This document shows positions 1 through 8,048 of a DNA stretch of 64,000 nt, piece by piece. This stretch comes from Methylophaga sp. OBS3 (GTDB lineage Bacteria > Pseudomonadota > Gammaproteobacteria > Nitrosococcales > Methylophagaceae), in contig NZ_JAPDMU010000001.1 in assembly GCF_026319325.1 (NCBI RefSeq), positions 372,001 through 436,000 of the forward strand, read 5' to 3'. The translations under genes and the position numbers were made by a program. Under the pieces are notes generated by a model. That model did no database searches. It was not told the DNA's origin and worked only from the letters and a program-made list of their open reading frames with translations. How positions within the stretch are numbered: the first letter of the stretch is position 1; the number at the start of each line of letters is the position of its first letter.

Positions 1-68
1 ATCACTGTCACAGAGACGCTTTTACCGATTAAAAACGCCTCCTTGGGCCGTCGCGTTAGAATTAACAT
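1..68 (-). CDS. csrA: CsrA carbon storage regulator, N-terminal part (cut by window edge)
   Basis: The reverse strand starts with ATG at 68, preceded by a strong AAGGAG ribosome site five bases away, and reads MLILTRRPKEAFLIG followed by KSVSVTV up to the window edge. This is the first beta strands of CsrA/RsmA, a small dimeric RNA-binding protein that represses translation by binding GGA motifs in mRNA leaders. The conserved L4 and R6-R7 RNA-contacting residues are present. The usual GE after RRP is KE here and the next positions differ from housekeeping CsrA, so it may be a second, divergent CsrA copy. Only 22 residues are visible. It is read in the same direction as the autotransporter, lying just downstream of it. 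Confidence 0.8.
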   Translation of the reverse strand, partial: MLILTRRPKEAFLIGKSVSVTV

Positions 69-125
69 TGCATCTCCTTGTGCTTAAGCAAATCTATTCA
101 TGACGCGCCATTGTTCCATTAAGGT

Positions 126-3100
126 TTAAAACACCACTCTCAAACTGACATTGGCATATTCGTCTTGATAGCCGTTTCGGGTAGTGATGTTATAGCCTGC
201 TGAAATATCGGTGCCATTGTTAAGCTGATAACGTGCCGAGACACCGGCATCGTATTGCCACTTAGCAGGTTTAATACCCCGCGTTTTGAACTGAGCACCG
301 CCACCGGCAAATGCAGCGGTTAAATCTGAACGGTCAGCCATCGCGTCATAACCGACACTGGCACCCAGACCCACAGACCAGTCATTAGCAAGGATATGGT
401 TAGTTCTTACCCCCAACCCCATCAGCAAACTATCAGCACTGTCATCTTCTACATCTAAGCTGAAGAGGGCGCTGCCTGATTCACGATAGTCATCGACTTT
501 GACATAAGTGTAATCAGTAAACAGATACGGACTCACCGAAGTGGTATCACTCAGGTTAAATCGACGGGCGAGTTCGGCGCCCAATTGGGTATGCCAGCTG
601 TCGTAATCCGCTTGTGCCACATCACCATTAAAAATCACCCGTCGACTGTCATAATCAGACAAACCCATGCCGGCTTTGAGTTTGAGGGTTGTGGTGTCAT
701 CGATTGTTTTGGTGGCATAGAGACTGGCGAGATAACTATCGACTTTGACATCTTGCGAGCCACTACCGGCACGGCTTTCAATCTTGCTATCGATATAAGA
801 GAACGCCATACCCACATTTAAGGAATCGGTGAGGGCTGTATCAGCCCCTAATGCCATACCATGATTATCAATGTCATAACCAGACACACGATGGCGCTGG
901 TCTTGGTCAGCCCAACTACCGAATGGGGTAAACCAGACATGTTTATTGGTGATGAGGTTGTTTGTTATTGCTGCTTGACGAGAATCAACCACGCGGCTGA
1001 AGGAGTCGACGATATCGGTGGTGGCCTGTGCGATGGCACCTGACATGGCTGGCAGAACCGATTCCACTGCACCGGCAACTTGTTGTTGGGTGGCAAGGGG
1101 TAATAGGGCACCGGCAATAGGGCTAAACGGATCATCAGTAATGACGTTATCAAGTGTGGTTGCCGCACCAAAAGTGGCGGGATTGGTCATTTGTGATAGT
1201 ACCGAGTTTGTTGCTGATAAAGACAGGGTTAAATCGATGGTATTACCATCTTGTACAGCGCCAAAATCAAATAATCTGGAGTTGTCGGCAACGTTAAAGC
1301 TGCCATCAGAGACAAGGGTGCCTGCTGTGACTACATCTTCAAGTAGACTGGTTGAAAACGCATAATTGGGGTCTGTCACATCGACAAAAATAGCGGCATT
1401 GGATGCAAATGTGGCGGTACCGGCGACATTTAAGCGGCCAAACGTCGAATCATCAGCAACACCGAGAGACAATACACCGGCGTTGGTTTGAGTGTAATCT
1501 CCACCCAGCGCTAAGGTGTCGCCGCTATGAATATCCAGTACACCACCGTCAGTGGTGAGTGTGCCGCGATATCCGGTTAAGTCACCGGTAAAGCGAGTCG
1601 TGCCGGCCAATAAATCAACTTGACCATAATTACTTGAACCTGAAATATCAGAAGATAACTGGTAGTCAGTCTCGGTGTGATTCAACACAAGGCTACTTGT
1701 AGCAGAAATCAATACAGTACCTGTTAATGTACCTGCACCAACAGCCGTCTCACCACGCGCGGCGCCAATATTGAGGGTTCCTGATCTATTTTGTAAGGCT
1801 TCGTTACCAACTTGGTATGCTGTCGCACTGACACTGGCGCCATTACTAACGGATAGAGAACCATTATCATTGTCGAACCCAACACGTATATTTCCAGTGC
1901 TTTCCAGGCTGGAACCAACCCCATCAACCAATACATGATTATCATCATCAATCAAAAGAAAATTGGTTATTACTCGGCCGCCATCCGTGACCCTTAATTC
2001 ACCACCACCATTCTGATCTACAGTAATACTATCGGCTCGTAAAAGTGAGCTCGCGCCATCAACCTTAATAAAGCCTGAAGAATCAATAGGGCCACCACCG
2101 ATGGTCAGTATGTCGTTAGTAATAAATGTACCGCCATTGGTGATATGAAGTTCGCCGCGTATACTTGAGCGGTAGTTAACGGTCAAACTACTATCTGTAC
2201 CATCGATATTCACGATACCGGTACTGCCGGCTTGGCGACCTAGAAAAAAATAATTACCAGTGGTCACACTGCCGCCATTGGTGATGTTTAGCTCGCCATC
2301 GCCATAATTACCAACCGTGAGATCAGCAGCGTTAGTCCAACTGCTATCCACGCCATCAATGTTCAGCGTACCTGAACCGCCTGCATTAGCACCCAGCGTC
2401 GCATTGTTTGTTTCGACTGCGCCACCATTGGTTATTGATAACTCGCCATCGCCAGATACGCCTAGTAACATATCGGCTGTACTCAACAAAGAATCCGTTC
2501 CATTAACAAAGATTGAGCCAGTACTGCCAGCCACATTGGCAATAAATAAATTACCGCCCATAGTCGCAGAGGCACCATTATTTAGTTGAAGTGAACCATT
2601 GCCCTCATCACCTAAAATCATGGTTGTTGCGACAGCAAGCTCAGAATCAGCACCGTCAATTGTTATGACACCATTACTTGACGAAAGATCTCCTACATGG
2701 ACGTTATTGGCTGATACAGCACCACCGTCAGTGATATTAAGTTGACCATTGCCCTGCTCACCAACCATAAGTTCAAGGTTGATCGTTAAACTGCTGCTAG
2801 CCCCATCCACGACAACAAGACCATTACTATCTGTTTGGGCGCCAATGATGGCGTCGTAGGCACTCACGTCACCACCATTGGTAATACTTAACTCACCATT
2901 ACCTGCAACACCAGTGGTAAGGTTATCGAGAATAGTCCAACTACTATCCGTACCATCAACGGATACCAAGCCAGTTCCACTCGTGGACTGACCAATACGG
3001 GCAAGTGCGCTATCAACGCTAGCGCCATTAGTGATTTCGAGGGTGCCATCTCCAGCATTACCAACTGATAACACACCGGAATCAAAGATTGAGCCGCTGC

Positions 3101-3674
3101 CATCAACAGTGACAAGGCCAGTGCTGCCTGCTAAATCTCCGATGAAAGTGCTACCGCTAACATCTGCATCCCCACTGTTAGTTATATTGACGGTGCCATT
3201 ACCTTCAGAACCAACGGTGAGGATTGTTGTTGTAAAAAGCGAGTTATCAACATTTAACAAGCCACTACCCGTTGGTAGTCCACCTAAGCGTGTCTGTCCG
3301 GCAACTAAAAGGCTATTGCCGTTATAAACGCTTAGAGTGCCACCATTATCTAAACCAAGTGTTAAGTTGGATATGGTATGCGATGAGTTTCTGACTTCGG
3401 CTTCGCCGCCGTTATTGATGCTTACGTCCACATTACTCGGAACAACGCTTCCGATATCCCAGTTTGCTCCATCATTGAAGTCGCCTGTGTCACCAATCCA
3501 TTTTGCCGACCATGCCGTATTGGACTGAGCAAATATGCTTGTTGTGATAATGGTTGCAGCGACTAGCGGTGTAGGGCGGGAAGCATTGTTTTTGCTTTTT
3601 CCTTTAGCAAGTTCACTGACGGCGATCCAAGTCTGAAGCGTGTCACTCCAGAGTGTTTTAAAAATTCTGTTCAT
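126..3674 (-). CDS. Type Va autotransporter with about eleven passenger repeats
   Basis: About 1182 residues. The chosen start (ATG at 3674) opens an extended signal peptide, MNRIFKTLWSDTLQTWIAVS, ending near an AWSA cleavage site; a longer frame back to 3713 would add 13 residues ahead of this typical start. The passenger carries about eleven repeats of roughly 50 residues with the pattern GxGxLxITNGGxV, then xIG, then VDGxxSS, then LxVG, which matches the T5SS/PEP-CTERM-associated repeat type that folds as a beta-helix. The last roughly 270 residues form an outer-membrane beta-barrel domain ending in a terminal phenylalanine (SLRVVF). It probably displays an adhesive rod on the cell surface. 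A LuxR-type regulator is encoded divergently upstream. Function and ligand cannot be read from sequence. Confidence 0.9.
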   Translation of the reverse strand: MNRIFKTLWSDTLQTWIAVSELAKGKSKNNASRPTPLVAATIITTSIFAQSNTAWSAKWIGDTGDFNDGANWDIGSVVPSNVDVSINNGGEAEVRNSSHTISNLTLGLDNGGTLSVYNGNSLLVAGQTRLGGLPTGSGLLNVDNSLFTTTILTVGSEGNGTVNITNSGDADVSGSTFIGDLAGSTGLVTVDGSGSIFDSGVLSVGNAGDGTLEITNGASVDSALARIGQSTSGTGLVSVDGTDSSWTILDNLTTGVAGNGELSITNGGDVSAYDAIIGAQTDSNGLVVVDGASSSLTINLELMVGEQGNGQLNITDGGAVSANNVHVGDLSSSNGVITIDGADSELAVATTMILGDEGNGSLQLNNGASATMGGNLFIANVAGSTGSIFVNGTDSLLSTADMLLGVSGDGELSITNGGAVETNNATLGANAGGSGTLNIDGVDSSWTNAADLTVGNYGDGELNITNGGSVTTGNYFFLGRQAGSTGIVNIDGTDSSLTVNYRSSIRGELHITNGGTFITNDILTIGGGPIDSSGFIKVDGASSLLRADSITVDQNGGGELRVTDGGRVITNFLLIDDDNHVLVDGVGSSLESTGNIRVGFDNDNGSLSVSNGASVSATAYQVGNEALQNRSGTLNIGAARGETAVGAGTLTGTVLISATSSLVLNHTETDYQLSSDISGSSNYGQVDLLAGTTRFTGDLTGYRGTLTTDGGVLDIHSGDTLALGGDYTQTNAGVLSLGVADDSTFGRLNVAGTATFASNAAIFVDVTDPNYAFSTSLLEDVVTAGTLVSDGSFNVADNSRLFDFGAVQDGNTIDLTLSLSATNSVLSQMTNPATFGAATTLDNVITDDPFSPIAGALLPLATQQQVAGAVESVLPAMSGAIAQATTDIVDSFSRVVDSRQAAITNNLITNKHVWFTPFGSWADQDQRHRVSGYDIDNHGMALGADTALTDSLNVGMAFSYIDSKIESRAGSGSQDVKVDSYLASLYATKTIDDTTTLKLKAGMGLSDYDSRRVIFNGDVAQADYDSWHTQLGAELARRFNLSDTTSVSPYLFTDYTYVKVDDYRESGSALFSLDVEDDSADSLLMGLGVRTNHILANDWSVGLGASVGYDAMADRSDLTAAFAGGGAQFKTRGIKPAKWQYDAGVSARYQLNNGTDISAGYNITTRNGYQDEYANVSLRVVF
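1780..3340 (-). repeat. Coding tandem repeats of the autotransporter passenger
   Basis: Inside the autotransporter gene, about eleven degenerate units of roughly 150 bp encode the GNGELSITNGG / VDGTDSSW type repeat. Units differ at many positions, so they are old repeats under protein-level constraint rather than recent DNA duplications. The boundaries given are approximate. On the opposite strand the repeats create several spurious open frames. Confidence 0.75.
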
Positions 3675-3754
3675 ATTCGTCTTTACGTTGTCATTACCAG
3701 TGTGGTTGAACATGAACGGTTAATTAGCGAGAGTTGCATCCATGCTCTGAGCCG

Positions 3755-3776
3755 TGCATTATCGATATGTAATGCA
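3755..3776. promoter_or_regulatory. Inverted repeat upstream of the autotransporter
   Basis: TGCATTA (3755-3761) and TAATGCA (3770-3776) form a 7 bp inverted repeat with an 8 bp spacer about 80 bp upstream of the autotransporter start. This is compatible with a dimeric regulator site for the autotransporter promoter. It differs in sequence from the palindrome near the luxR-type gene, so the two need not bind the same protein. Confidence 0.35.
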
Positions 3777-3945
3777 GCATATTTCCCTTTATCGCCGACA
3801 ATCTTGCCAAAGTTTGGTCAAATCGAAGTTTTTTTCAAATTATTGGATTGTCATTCGGCGACAACAAACGGCTTATAGCAGCTAGGCTGGTTAATAAAAC
3901 GTTTGTTCATCAGTGCATGTTAGGTAAATGCAAACTGCTGTGATA

Positions 3946-3961
3946 GTCACTGATCAGTGAC
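3946..3961. promoter_or_regulatory. Perfect 16 bp palindrome upstream of the LuxR-type gene
   Basis: GTCACTGATCAGTGAC is a perfect palindrome whose right end lies about 30 bp before the regulator start at 3991. Its position fits an operator used by the LuxR-type regulator itself (autoregulation) or by another dimeric factor. The assignment is an inference from symmetry and position only. Confidence 0.4.
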
Positions 3962-3990
3962 ACTTTTAGTTGTTGAGAGTAGAAACGGAC

Positions 3991-4776
3991 ATGGAAGACA
4001 TTCAAAAAAAAGCGATTCACAATCTTTGGGATGAGATGGCTGCAAGTAGTGCATCACGTTCACTGGATATGTTGGATACGACTTTAGGCAAGCTCGCCAA
4101 CATTGTAGGCGCTCAGCAAGCCTACTGGATCGGTGCGCTGCGTATTGATGCGATTGCTGATAATGATCCGGCTTATGGCTGGCGGGCACGTCATAATTAT
4201 TATCTGAAGCACACTGCCGAAAGAGAGGCGGTACGCAAAGAGCATTATCGTCGTCTTGACAGTGGTCAGGTTGACCCAAGCATTCTGGCAAATATCAAAC
4301 ATGCCGGTAATTTTAGGGTGAATATCAAACATGAGATGGTGCCACCAGAATGGTTTGAGTCAGAGTTTTATAAAACGTTGTTTGTGCCGTTTGAAATTCG
4401 TGACGTGATCTTTGTTGCCACGCCAGTTAGCCCTGATGTCGAATCATGGATGGTGTTTGAGCGTTGTGGTGATGATGCTGATAATTTTGGGGAAATTGAG
4501 CGCCAACTGCTCGACTATGCGTTACGTCCAACCCAATGGTTTCAAAAGCAACTTACTTTGCATCATGGGATCTACCTTGCCGAAGAAACCCTGACACCGG
4601 CTGAACGTCGCGTGTTAAGTGGACTGTTAACTGACAAAACCGAAGCTGAGATTGGTGAGGAATTGAGTTTAAGCCAAAGTACGGTTCACACATATTGTGT
4701 TCGTATTTGTCGCAAGTTTGGTGTGCGTGGACGTAGTGGGTTGATTTCATTATGGCTGGGTGAAACGCAAGATTAG
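3991..4776 (+). CDS. LuxR-family transcriptional regulator
   Basis: 261 residues. The C-terminal 60 residues form a LuxR/FixJ-type helix-turn-helix: LTPAERRVLSGLLTDKTEAE followed by IGEELSLSQSTVHTYCVRIC. The first roughly 185 residues are not a response-regulator receiver (no aspartate pocket pattern) and I do not recognise them as an acyl-homoserine-lactone domain; they may be a PAS/GAF-like sensing domain. ATG at 3991 is preferred over an in-frame TTG at 3970 because the latter has no ribosome site. It is divergent from the autotransporter, about 315 bp apart, and may control it. The signal is unknown. Confidence 0.8.
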   Translation: MEDIQKKAIHNLWDEMAASSASRSLDMLDTTLGKLANIVGAQQAYWIGALRIDAIADNDPAYGWRARHNYYLKHTAEREAVRKEHYRRLDSGQVDPSILANIKHAGNFRVNIKHEMVPPEWFESEFYKTLFVPFEIRDVIFVATPVSPDVESWMVFERCGDDADNFGEIERQLLDYALRPTQWFQKQLTLHHGIYLAEETLTPAERRVLSGLLTDKTEAEIGEELSLSQSTVHTYCVRICRKFGVRGRSGLISLWLGETQD

Positions 4777-4852
4777 GCTGCGTTTGATAACGCTGACGAA
4801 TCTCAATCAATGTCACGGTTGAGTTCGCTAATTGCTAACTAAAATCCGCTGT

Positions 4853-4918
4853 GCTAGTTTACGCGCCGACGCTTGGGGACGACCCCAAGATGTTTTGTTA
4901 ACTAGCGGGGACGACCCC
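4853..4918 (+). promoter_or_regulatory. Guanidine-II (mini-ykkC) riboswitch
   Basis: Two short hairpins with identical GGGG-ACGA-CCCC cores lie just ahead of the SMR gene: CTTGGGGACGACCCCAAG at 4872-4889 and GGGGACGACCCC at 4907-4918. Paired stems with ACGR tetraloops separated by a short linker (17 nt here) define the guanidine-II class, which turns on translation when guanidinium binds. The ribosome site GAGGTG (4924-4929) follows hairpin 2 by about five bases. In addition GCTAGTT (4853-4859) can pair with AACTAGC (4900-4906), enclosing hairpin 1 in a 7 bp helix that could be an alternative off state. Confidence 0.92.
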
Positions 4919-4934
4919 ATTTTGAGGTGTCGTT

Positions 4935-5252
4935 ATGAACTGGTTAATTCTTATCTTTGCAGGCTTACTTGAAGTTGTTTGGGCAGTCGGGCTCAAATAT
5001 ACCGAAGGTTTCTCAAAGCCAATTCCCTCAATAATCACCATCGCGGCCATGCTGGCGAGCGTTTATTTTCTGAGCGTTGCGATGCGGTCATTACCGTTAA
5101 GTATTGCTTATGCCGTGTGGGTTGGTATCGGCATGATTGGCGCTGTGATTTTTGGTGTGTTGGTATTTAAAGAGCCTTTAACACTATTTAAGCTGGTGAG
5201 TTTGCTGCTGATCACAACAGGTATTATCGGGCTAAAGCTGTCATCAGCTTAA
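4935..5252 (+). CDS. gdx: Guanidinium exporter, SMR family (Gdx/SugE)
   Basis: 105 residues with four hydrophobic helices and the SMR pattern: the essential glutamate in helix 1 ([16 protein letters not shown]), [15 protein letters not shown] in helix 3 and FKEP before helix 4. The lysine in [11 protein letters not shown] and the GIGMIGAV stretch fit the Gdx branch, which swaps two protons for one guanidinium, rather than the drug-exporting EmrE branch. The guanidine-II riboswitch in the leader makes this specific role very likely. It works as a dual-topology dimer in the inner membrane. It ends directly at the stop codon of the convergent metallopeptidase gene with no gap between them. Confidence 0.93.
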   Translation: MNWLILIFAGLLEVVWAVGLKYTEGFSKPIPSIITIAAMLASVYFLSVAMRSLPLSIAYAVWVGIGMIGAVIFGVLVFKEPLTLFKLVSLLLITTGIIGLKLSSA

Positions 5253-5756
5253 TTATTGGTACAGCTCACCAAATAACGCTAAATGCGTGAGATAGAGGCG
5301 GGTATCAAACTCTAGTTGATGGTAGTTAGGCTCCATGTGCATACAGAGTTTGTAAAACGCTTTGTTGTGCTCTTTCTCTTTCAAATGCGCGAGTTCGTGT
5401 ACCACAATCATGTTTAAAAACTCAGGAGGAGCGGTTTTGAAAATGCCGCCAATCCGCATCTCGTTTTTGGCTTTGAGTTTGCTGCCTTGAATACGTGTGA
5501 CGTAAGTATGTAAGCCCAATGCATGATGTAATACATCTAATTTGTCGTCATAGATAACCTTGCTTAGCGGGCTGGATTGGCGCAGGTATTGGTTCTTTAC
5601 GTCCATGACAAAGCCATACAGGGCTTTGTTGGTTTTGATGTCATGTGTCTCTGGGTATTTCTTGAGTAGAAACTGACCTAGCGTTTTGTTGGCAACCGCT
5701 GTTTCGACTTGGTCGAGTACCGGAGCAGGGTAGCCATTGAGATATTTTAGGTTCAT
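5253..5756 (-). CDS. YgjP-like (DUF45) zinc metallopeptidase-fold protein
   Basis: 167 residues. The zinc-binding motif HELAHLKEKEHNKAFY appears near residue 120, followed by the MEPNYHQLE stretch typical of the YgjP/WLM (DUF45) family. The family carries a gluzincin-type HExxH plus a further His and is generally soluble; E. coli YgjP has been linked to nucleotide or protein hydrolysis, but the role here is not settled. The motif residues are intact, so it is probably an active metalloenzyme. It lies tail to tail with gdx and upstream of nothing on its own strand, so it is likely a single-gene unit. Confidence 0.8.
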   Translation of the reverse strand: MNLKYLNGYPAPVLDQVETAVANKTLGQFLLKKYPETHDIKTNKALYGFVMDVKNQYLRQSSPLSKVIYDDKLDVLHHALGLHTYVTRIQGSKLKAKNEMRIGGIFKTAPPEFLNMIVVHELAHLKEKEHNKAFYKLCMHMEPNYHQLEFDTRLYLTHLALFGELYQ

Positions 5757-5825
5757 AAGCAGATTGTTTATTGGCTACCGGATTGGGTGATGTTGAAGGC
5801 TATTTTACGAGATTGAGGCAGATAC

Positions 5826-5854
5826 AAAAAAGCCGACTTAAAGCCGGCTTTTTT
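5826..5854 (-). terminator. Rho-independent terminator
   Basis: AAAAAGCCG and CGGCTTTTT arms with A and T tracts on both sides lie just past the stop of the DUF3144 gene on the reverse strand. Confidence 0.8.
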
Positions 5855-5874
5855 AATGACTGTGTGACCAGCGC

Positions 5875-6162
5875 TTATTTGGGATTGTACTCATCAAAGC
5901 GATCGATGTATTCATCGAGATTCGTCACCATCATTTCTGCAAAACGCTGAGCGAAATACTCAATGATTTTGTCTTTTTCCTCTTTTAGCTGTTCAGCACT
6001 TTCAAATTGCGGTGCTGTGCTAAATACATTAAAACGTGCGGCAGAAAACAGTAATGCCGAATTTACATTTTCGGCTTCTGTGTCTTGATGCTGCTGGTTA
6101 GCAAGGTCAATAAACTCATCACAACGTTGTTGAAACGTTTTTTCAGGGGCGTTTTCGCTCAT
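5875..6162 (-). CDS. DUF3144 family small acidic protein
   Basis: 95 residues, acidic, soluble, no signal peptide or membrane helix. The pattern CDEFIDLANQQ near the start, then SALLFSAARFNVF and a C-terminal FAQRFAEMMVTNLDEYIDRF resembles the DUF3144 family of uncharacterised proteobacterial proteins. The predicted fold is mostly helical. A clear intrinsic terminator follows it, and it starts just downstream of the cupin gene on the same strand (40 bp gap), so the two may be cotranscribed. No function can be assigned. Confidence 0.75.
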   Translation of the reverse strand: MSENAPEKTFQQRCDEFIDLANQQHQDTEAENVNSALLFSAARFNVFSTAPQFESAEQLKEEKDKIIEYFAQRFAEMMVTNLDEYIDRFDEYNPK

Positions 6163-6201
6163 TTTCTCTCTCGTTCGTTATAGTTAGTTTTGGTATTTGG
6201 A

Positions 6202-6552
6202 TTAACCAAAAATAGACTTTACACGATTGACCAAAATTTTCACCCGGCACAAGAAACATTTAATGAATTTGCCGTCTGCGTGTTTGAAGTGTTTTTTGAA
6301 GTTTTTGGTCACTTCCCATGTGCCTTTGAAGCCATTTGGGAAAATAACCAAATCACCGGCTTTAAAGCTCACCGCTGGGCTGCCATCTTCTGGTGTCATC
6401 ACACATTCACCCTCAAGGATGTATGCATATTCAGTGGTGACAAAGTGCCAAGGAAAAATTGAGACTTCTTTTTGCCATGTCGGCCAGTGTTTCACGCCGA
6501 GTTTCTTCAGTTTAGCTTCGCTTGGGTTGCTTTCTACGATGATTTGTTTCAT
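6202..6552 (-). CDS. Cupin domain protein (DUF861-like)
   Basis: 116 residues from ATG at 6552; an upstream in-frame extension lacks support. A single small cupin barrel is seen, with FPWHFVTTEYAYILEGE and PAVSFKAGDLVIFPNGFKG, resembling the DUF861 (cupin_3) family. Classic metal-binding histidines are only partly present. The family normally ends about where WEVTKNFKKHFK stands; here about 25 further basic residues (to VKSIFG) follow, which may be a divergent tail or the result of a late frameshift. Substrate unknown. Confidence 0.75.
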   Translation of the reverse strand: MKQIIVESNPSEAKLKKLGVKHWPTWQKEVSIFPWHFVTTEYAYILEGECVMTPEDGSPAVSFKAGDLVIFPNGFKGTWEVTKNFKKHFKHADGKFIKCFLCRVKILVNRVKSIFG

Positions 6553-7146
6553 GTCACTGCCTAATCTATTCACACCGACAATCGATATGATTTCAAGGGA
6601 AAGTAGGGTACGTGATTAGCGGTGATTTTCATAGAAAAGATGCCTCTTTAAGCAGTTAACCATGCAGCATCTAAGTCCGACAAACAAAGTAAAGTTTCAT
6701 GACTATTAAAAGAGCTTTTGATAAAGGTGCTAAGGCTGATGACTCTGCGAGAAAGTAACAAATCCCATGTTTTAATTAATTTTATCTGGCCTCTATAGAT
6801 TTAATTGATAGTCACCCGAATGATGAGGTAACAGCGCCTGATTGAGGCAATTAAAAGAGAAGGTATCTCAGAAAAAAAAGCTTTATTTGCGGCATTAGAA
6901 CCAATGAAAAAAGCTAAATTTCAAGATGTAAATTGCTGGTGTAAGAATTAAAGCTTTGTGGTTTATGCAGTGGACAAACTTGAAAAGACCTATCAAGTTA
7001 TTTTAGACGACCGCTAATCTAGCGATTGAAGAATGCGTTAGATTGCATTAGAAAATAACAATAAATGGCTTTTTATATTGTGTCTACTTGGCTCTAGACA
7101 ATAGAAAGTCGAGGTAAGTAGTAGTCGATATTTCCTAATTAAAAAT
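6553..7146. other. Gap with decayed coding sequence, no intact gene
   Basis: About 590 bases without a convincing gene. It contains short forward frames that start and stop quickly: 6699-6758 (MTIKRAFDKGAKADDSARK), a 38-codon stretch at 6838-6951 containing SEKKALFAALEPMKKAKF, and 6958-7017 (VVYAVDKLEKTYQVILDDR) in other frames. These look like remnants of one or two genes broken by frameshifts. I do not recognise the family. The sequence is clearly richer in A+T than the neighbouring housekeeping genes. Confidence 0.5.
6838..7017 (+). pseudogene. Possible frameshifted gene remnant, family unknown
   Basis: A forward frame from 6838 to 6951 (QRLIEAIKREGISEKKALF and on) lacks a start codon, being preceded by TAA, and ends at TAA; another frame 6958-7017 continues with VVYAVDKLEKTYQVI and ends at TAA. 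The charged, helix-like composition looks like real coding sequence, and the frame break between the two suggests decay. No domain could be named. Confidence 0.3.
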
Positions 7147-7569
7147 TTATTCTCGCAGTGTTTTCCAGGTTAATGAATCGATACTTCTGGAGAGTTGAGC
7201 ACTTTCCCTAAAAATACACTCCCCAGATAAGTTTGAAAAATCTCCGTTTCTTCTCGCAAAAACTGTATAACCAATTACTTCACTTTCAGTAGCAAAAACG
7301 ATCACATTGTGACTATCTGATTTGAGAGCATTTGTGTGCTTGTCAACATTCCATTCAAACCCTAAGGCCTCGCTACTTTGCTGATTGTATGGGCCAAAAA
7401 AGCAAACTTTTCCCCACTCATCTCCTGCTAAAGTTGAAAAATCTATCGATTGTCCTTTTGTTTCTTGCAACGCATTGAAAATTTCATCTTCTAATACACT
7501 TGATAAAAGGTATTGTTCACTGCAACCCAACAATGGTCCCAACATGATTAAAAGAAATTTTCTAATCAT
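7147..7569 (-). CDS. Hypothetical lipoprotein
   Basis: 140 residues from ATG at 7569, which overlaps the TGA of the upstream HxlR-type gene by one base (TGATG), suggesting coupled translation. The N-terminus IRKFLLIMLGPLLGC is a lipoprotein signal peptide with lipobox LLGC, so the mature protein is probably membrane-anchored in the periplasm. The rest has no recognised domain; two further cysteines (VCFFGP and GECIF) could form a disulfide. It may be part of the regulator's transcript rather than of the divergent SDR operon. Confidence 0.6.
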   Translation of the reverse strand: MIRKFLLIMLGPLLGCSEQYLLSSVLEDEIFNALQETKGQSIDFSTLAGDEWGKVCFFGPYNQQSSEALGFEWNVDKHTNALKSDSHNVIVFATESEVIGYTVFARRNGDFSNLSGECIFRESAQLSRSIDSLTWKTLRE

Positions 7570-7967
7570 CAATCTTGTTGTTTCATAATTTCTTTATTAT
7601 CAGCCCATTTCAGCATTGCATCTAGAACAGGACATAAAGATTGACCCCAGTCCGATAATCGGTATTCAACTTTGGGAGGAACTTGTTCATATACCCTCCT
7701 AATAACAACACCATCTTTCTCAAGCTGACGCAATTGTTGACTTAACATCTTCTGGGTGATGTTTGGTATCGATGCTTCTAACTCAGAAAAACGAAGAATT
7801 TTCCCTCCAAATAAATGAAATAAGATTAATAACTTCCATTTTCCCTCTAATATTTTGAGAGCTTCTTCAACACCTGCTGCTGCAGTAAATGGTGTCCAGT
7901 TTTTTTCTGCCAAGTGATGCGTCCTTAAGCCAATAAAACCATATAACTTACTAATAAGTAAGTACAT
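7569..7967 (-). CDS. HxlR-family (DUF24) transcriptional regulator
   Basis: 132 residues with a winged helix of the HxlR type: LEGKWKLLILFHLFGGKILR, then FSELEASIPNITQKMLSQQL, then RRVYEQVPPKVEYRLSDWG. These regulators act as dimers, often sense electrophiles or redox signals, and usually control a divergent oxidoreductase gene. Here the divergent unit encodes a SnoaL-like protein and an SDR. One cysteine (SLCPVL) is near the C-terminus; the N-terminal cysteine that is the redox switch in YodB/HypR is not seen. An inverted repeat AAGTAC/GTACTT overlaps its start region. ATG at 7967 is the only good start, although its ribosome site is weak. Confidence 0.85.
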   Translation of the reverse strand: MYLLISKLYGFIGLRTHHLAEKNWTPFTAAAGVEEALKILEGKWKLLILFHLFGGKILRFSELEASIPNITQKMLSQQLRQLEKDGVVIRRVYEQVPPKVEYRLSDWGQSLCPVLDAMLKWADNKEIMKQQD

Positions 7968-7986
7968 TACTTTTCTGTGCGTACTT
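7960..7986. promoter_or_regulatory. Inverted repeat in the HxlR/SnoaL-SDR divergent region
   Basis: AAGTAC (7960-7965) and GTACTT (7981-7986) are inverted with two helical turns between centres and overlap the HxlR-type start codon. This is a plausible autoregulatory operator. Only 6 bp per arm, so the call is tentative. Confidence 0.35.
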
Positions 7987-8048
7987 GTTTTCTTATGACC
8001 AAAGTTACATTCTTTTTCTATAAATTGGAATTTAATAGGAAGATAAGC

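Noticed and set aside
1780-3340. Regular repeats considered as a CRISPR array
   Set aside because: The period is about 150 bp, units are degenerate and lie in frame in an autotransporter passenger; no short exact repeats with unique spacers.
585-3528. Many open frames on the plus strand across the autotransporter gene
   Set aside because: They are shadows of the repetitive passenger; none has a ribosome site or a recognisable domain.
3970-3990. TTG at 3970 as start of the LuxR-type gene
   Set aside because: No ribosome site upstream; ATG at 3991 is the better start.
4872-4918. Twin GC hairpins before gdx as a transcription terminator
   Set aside because: No T tract follows; ACGA loops, identical stems and position identify a guanidine-II riboswitch.
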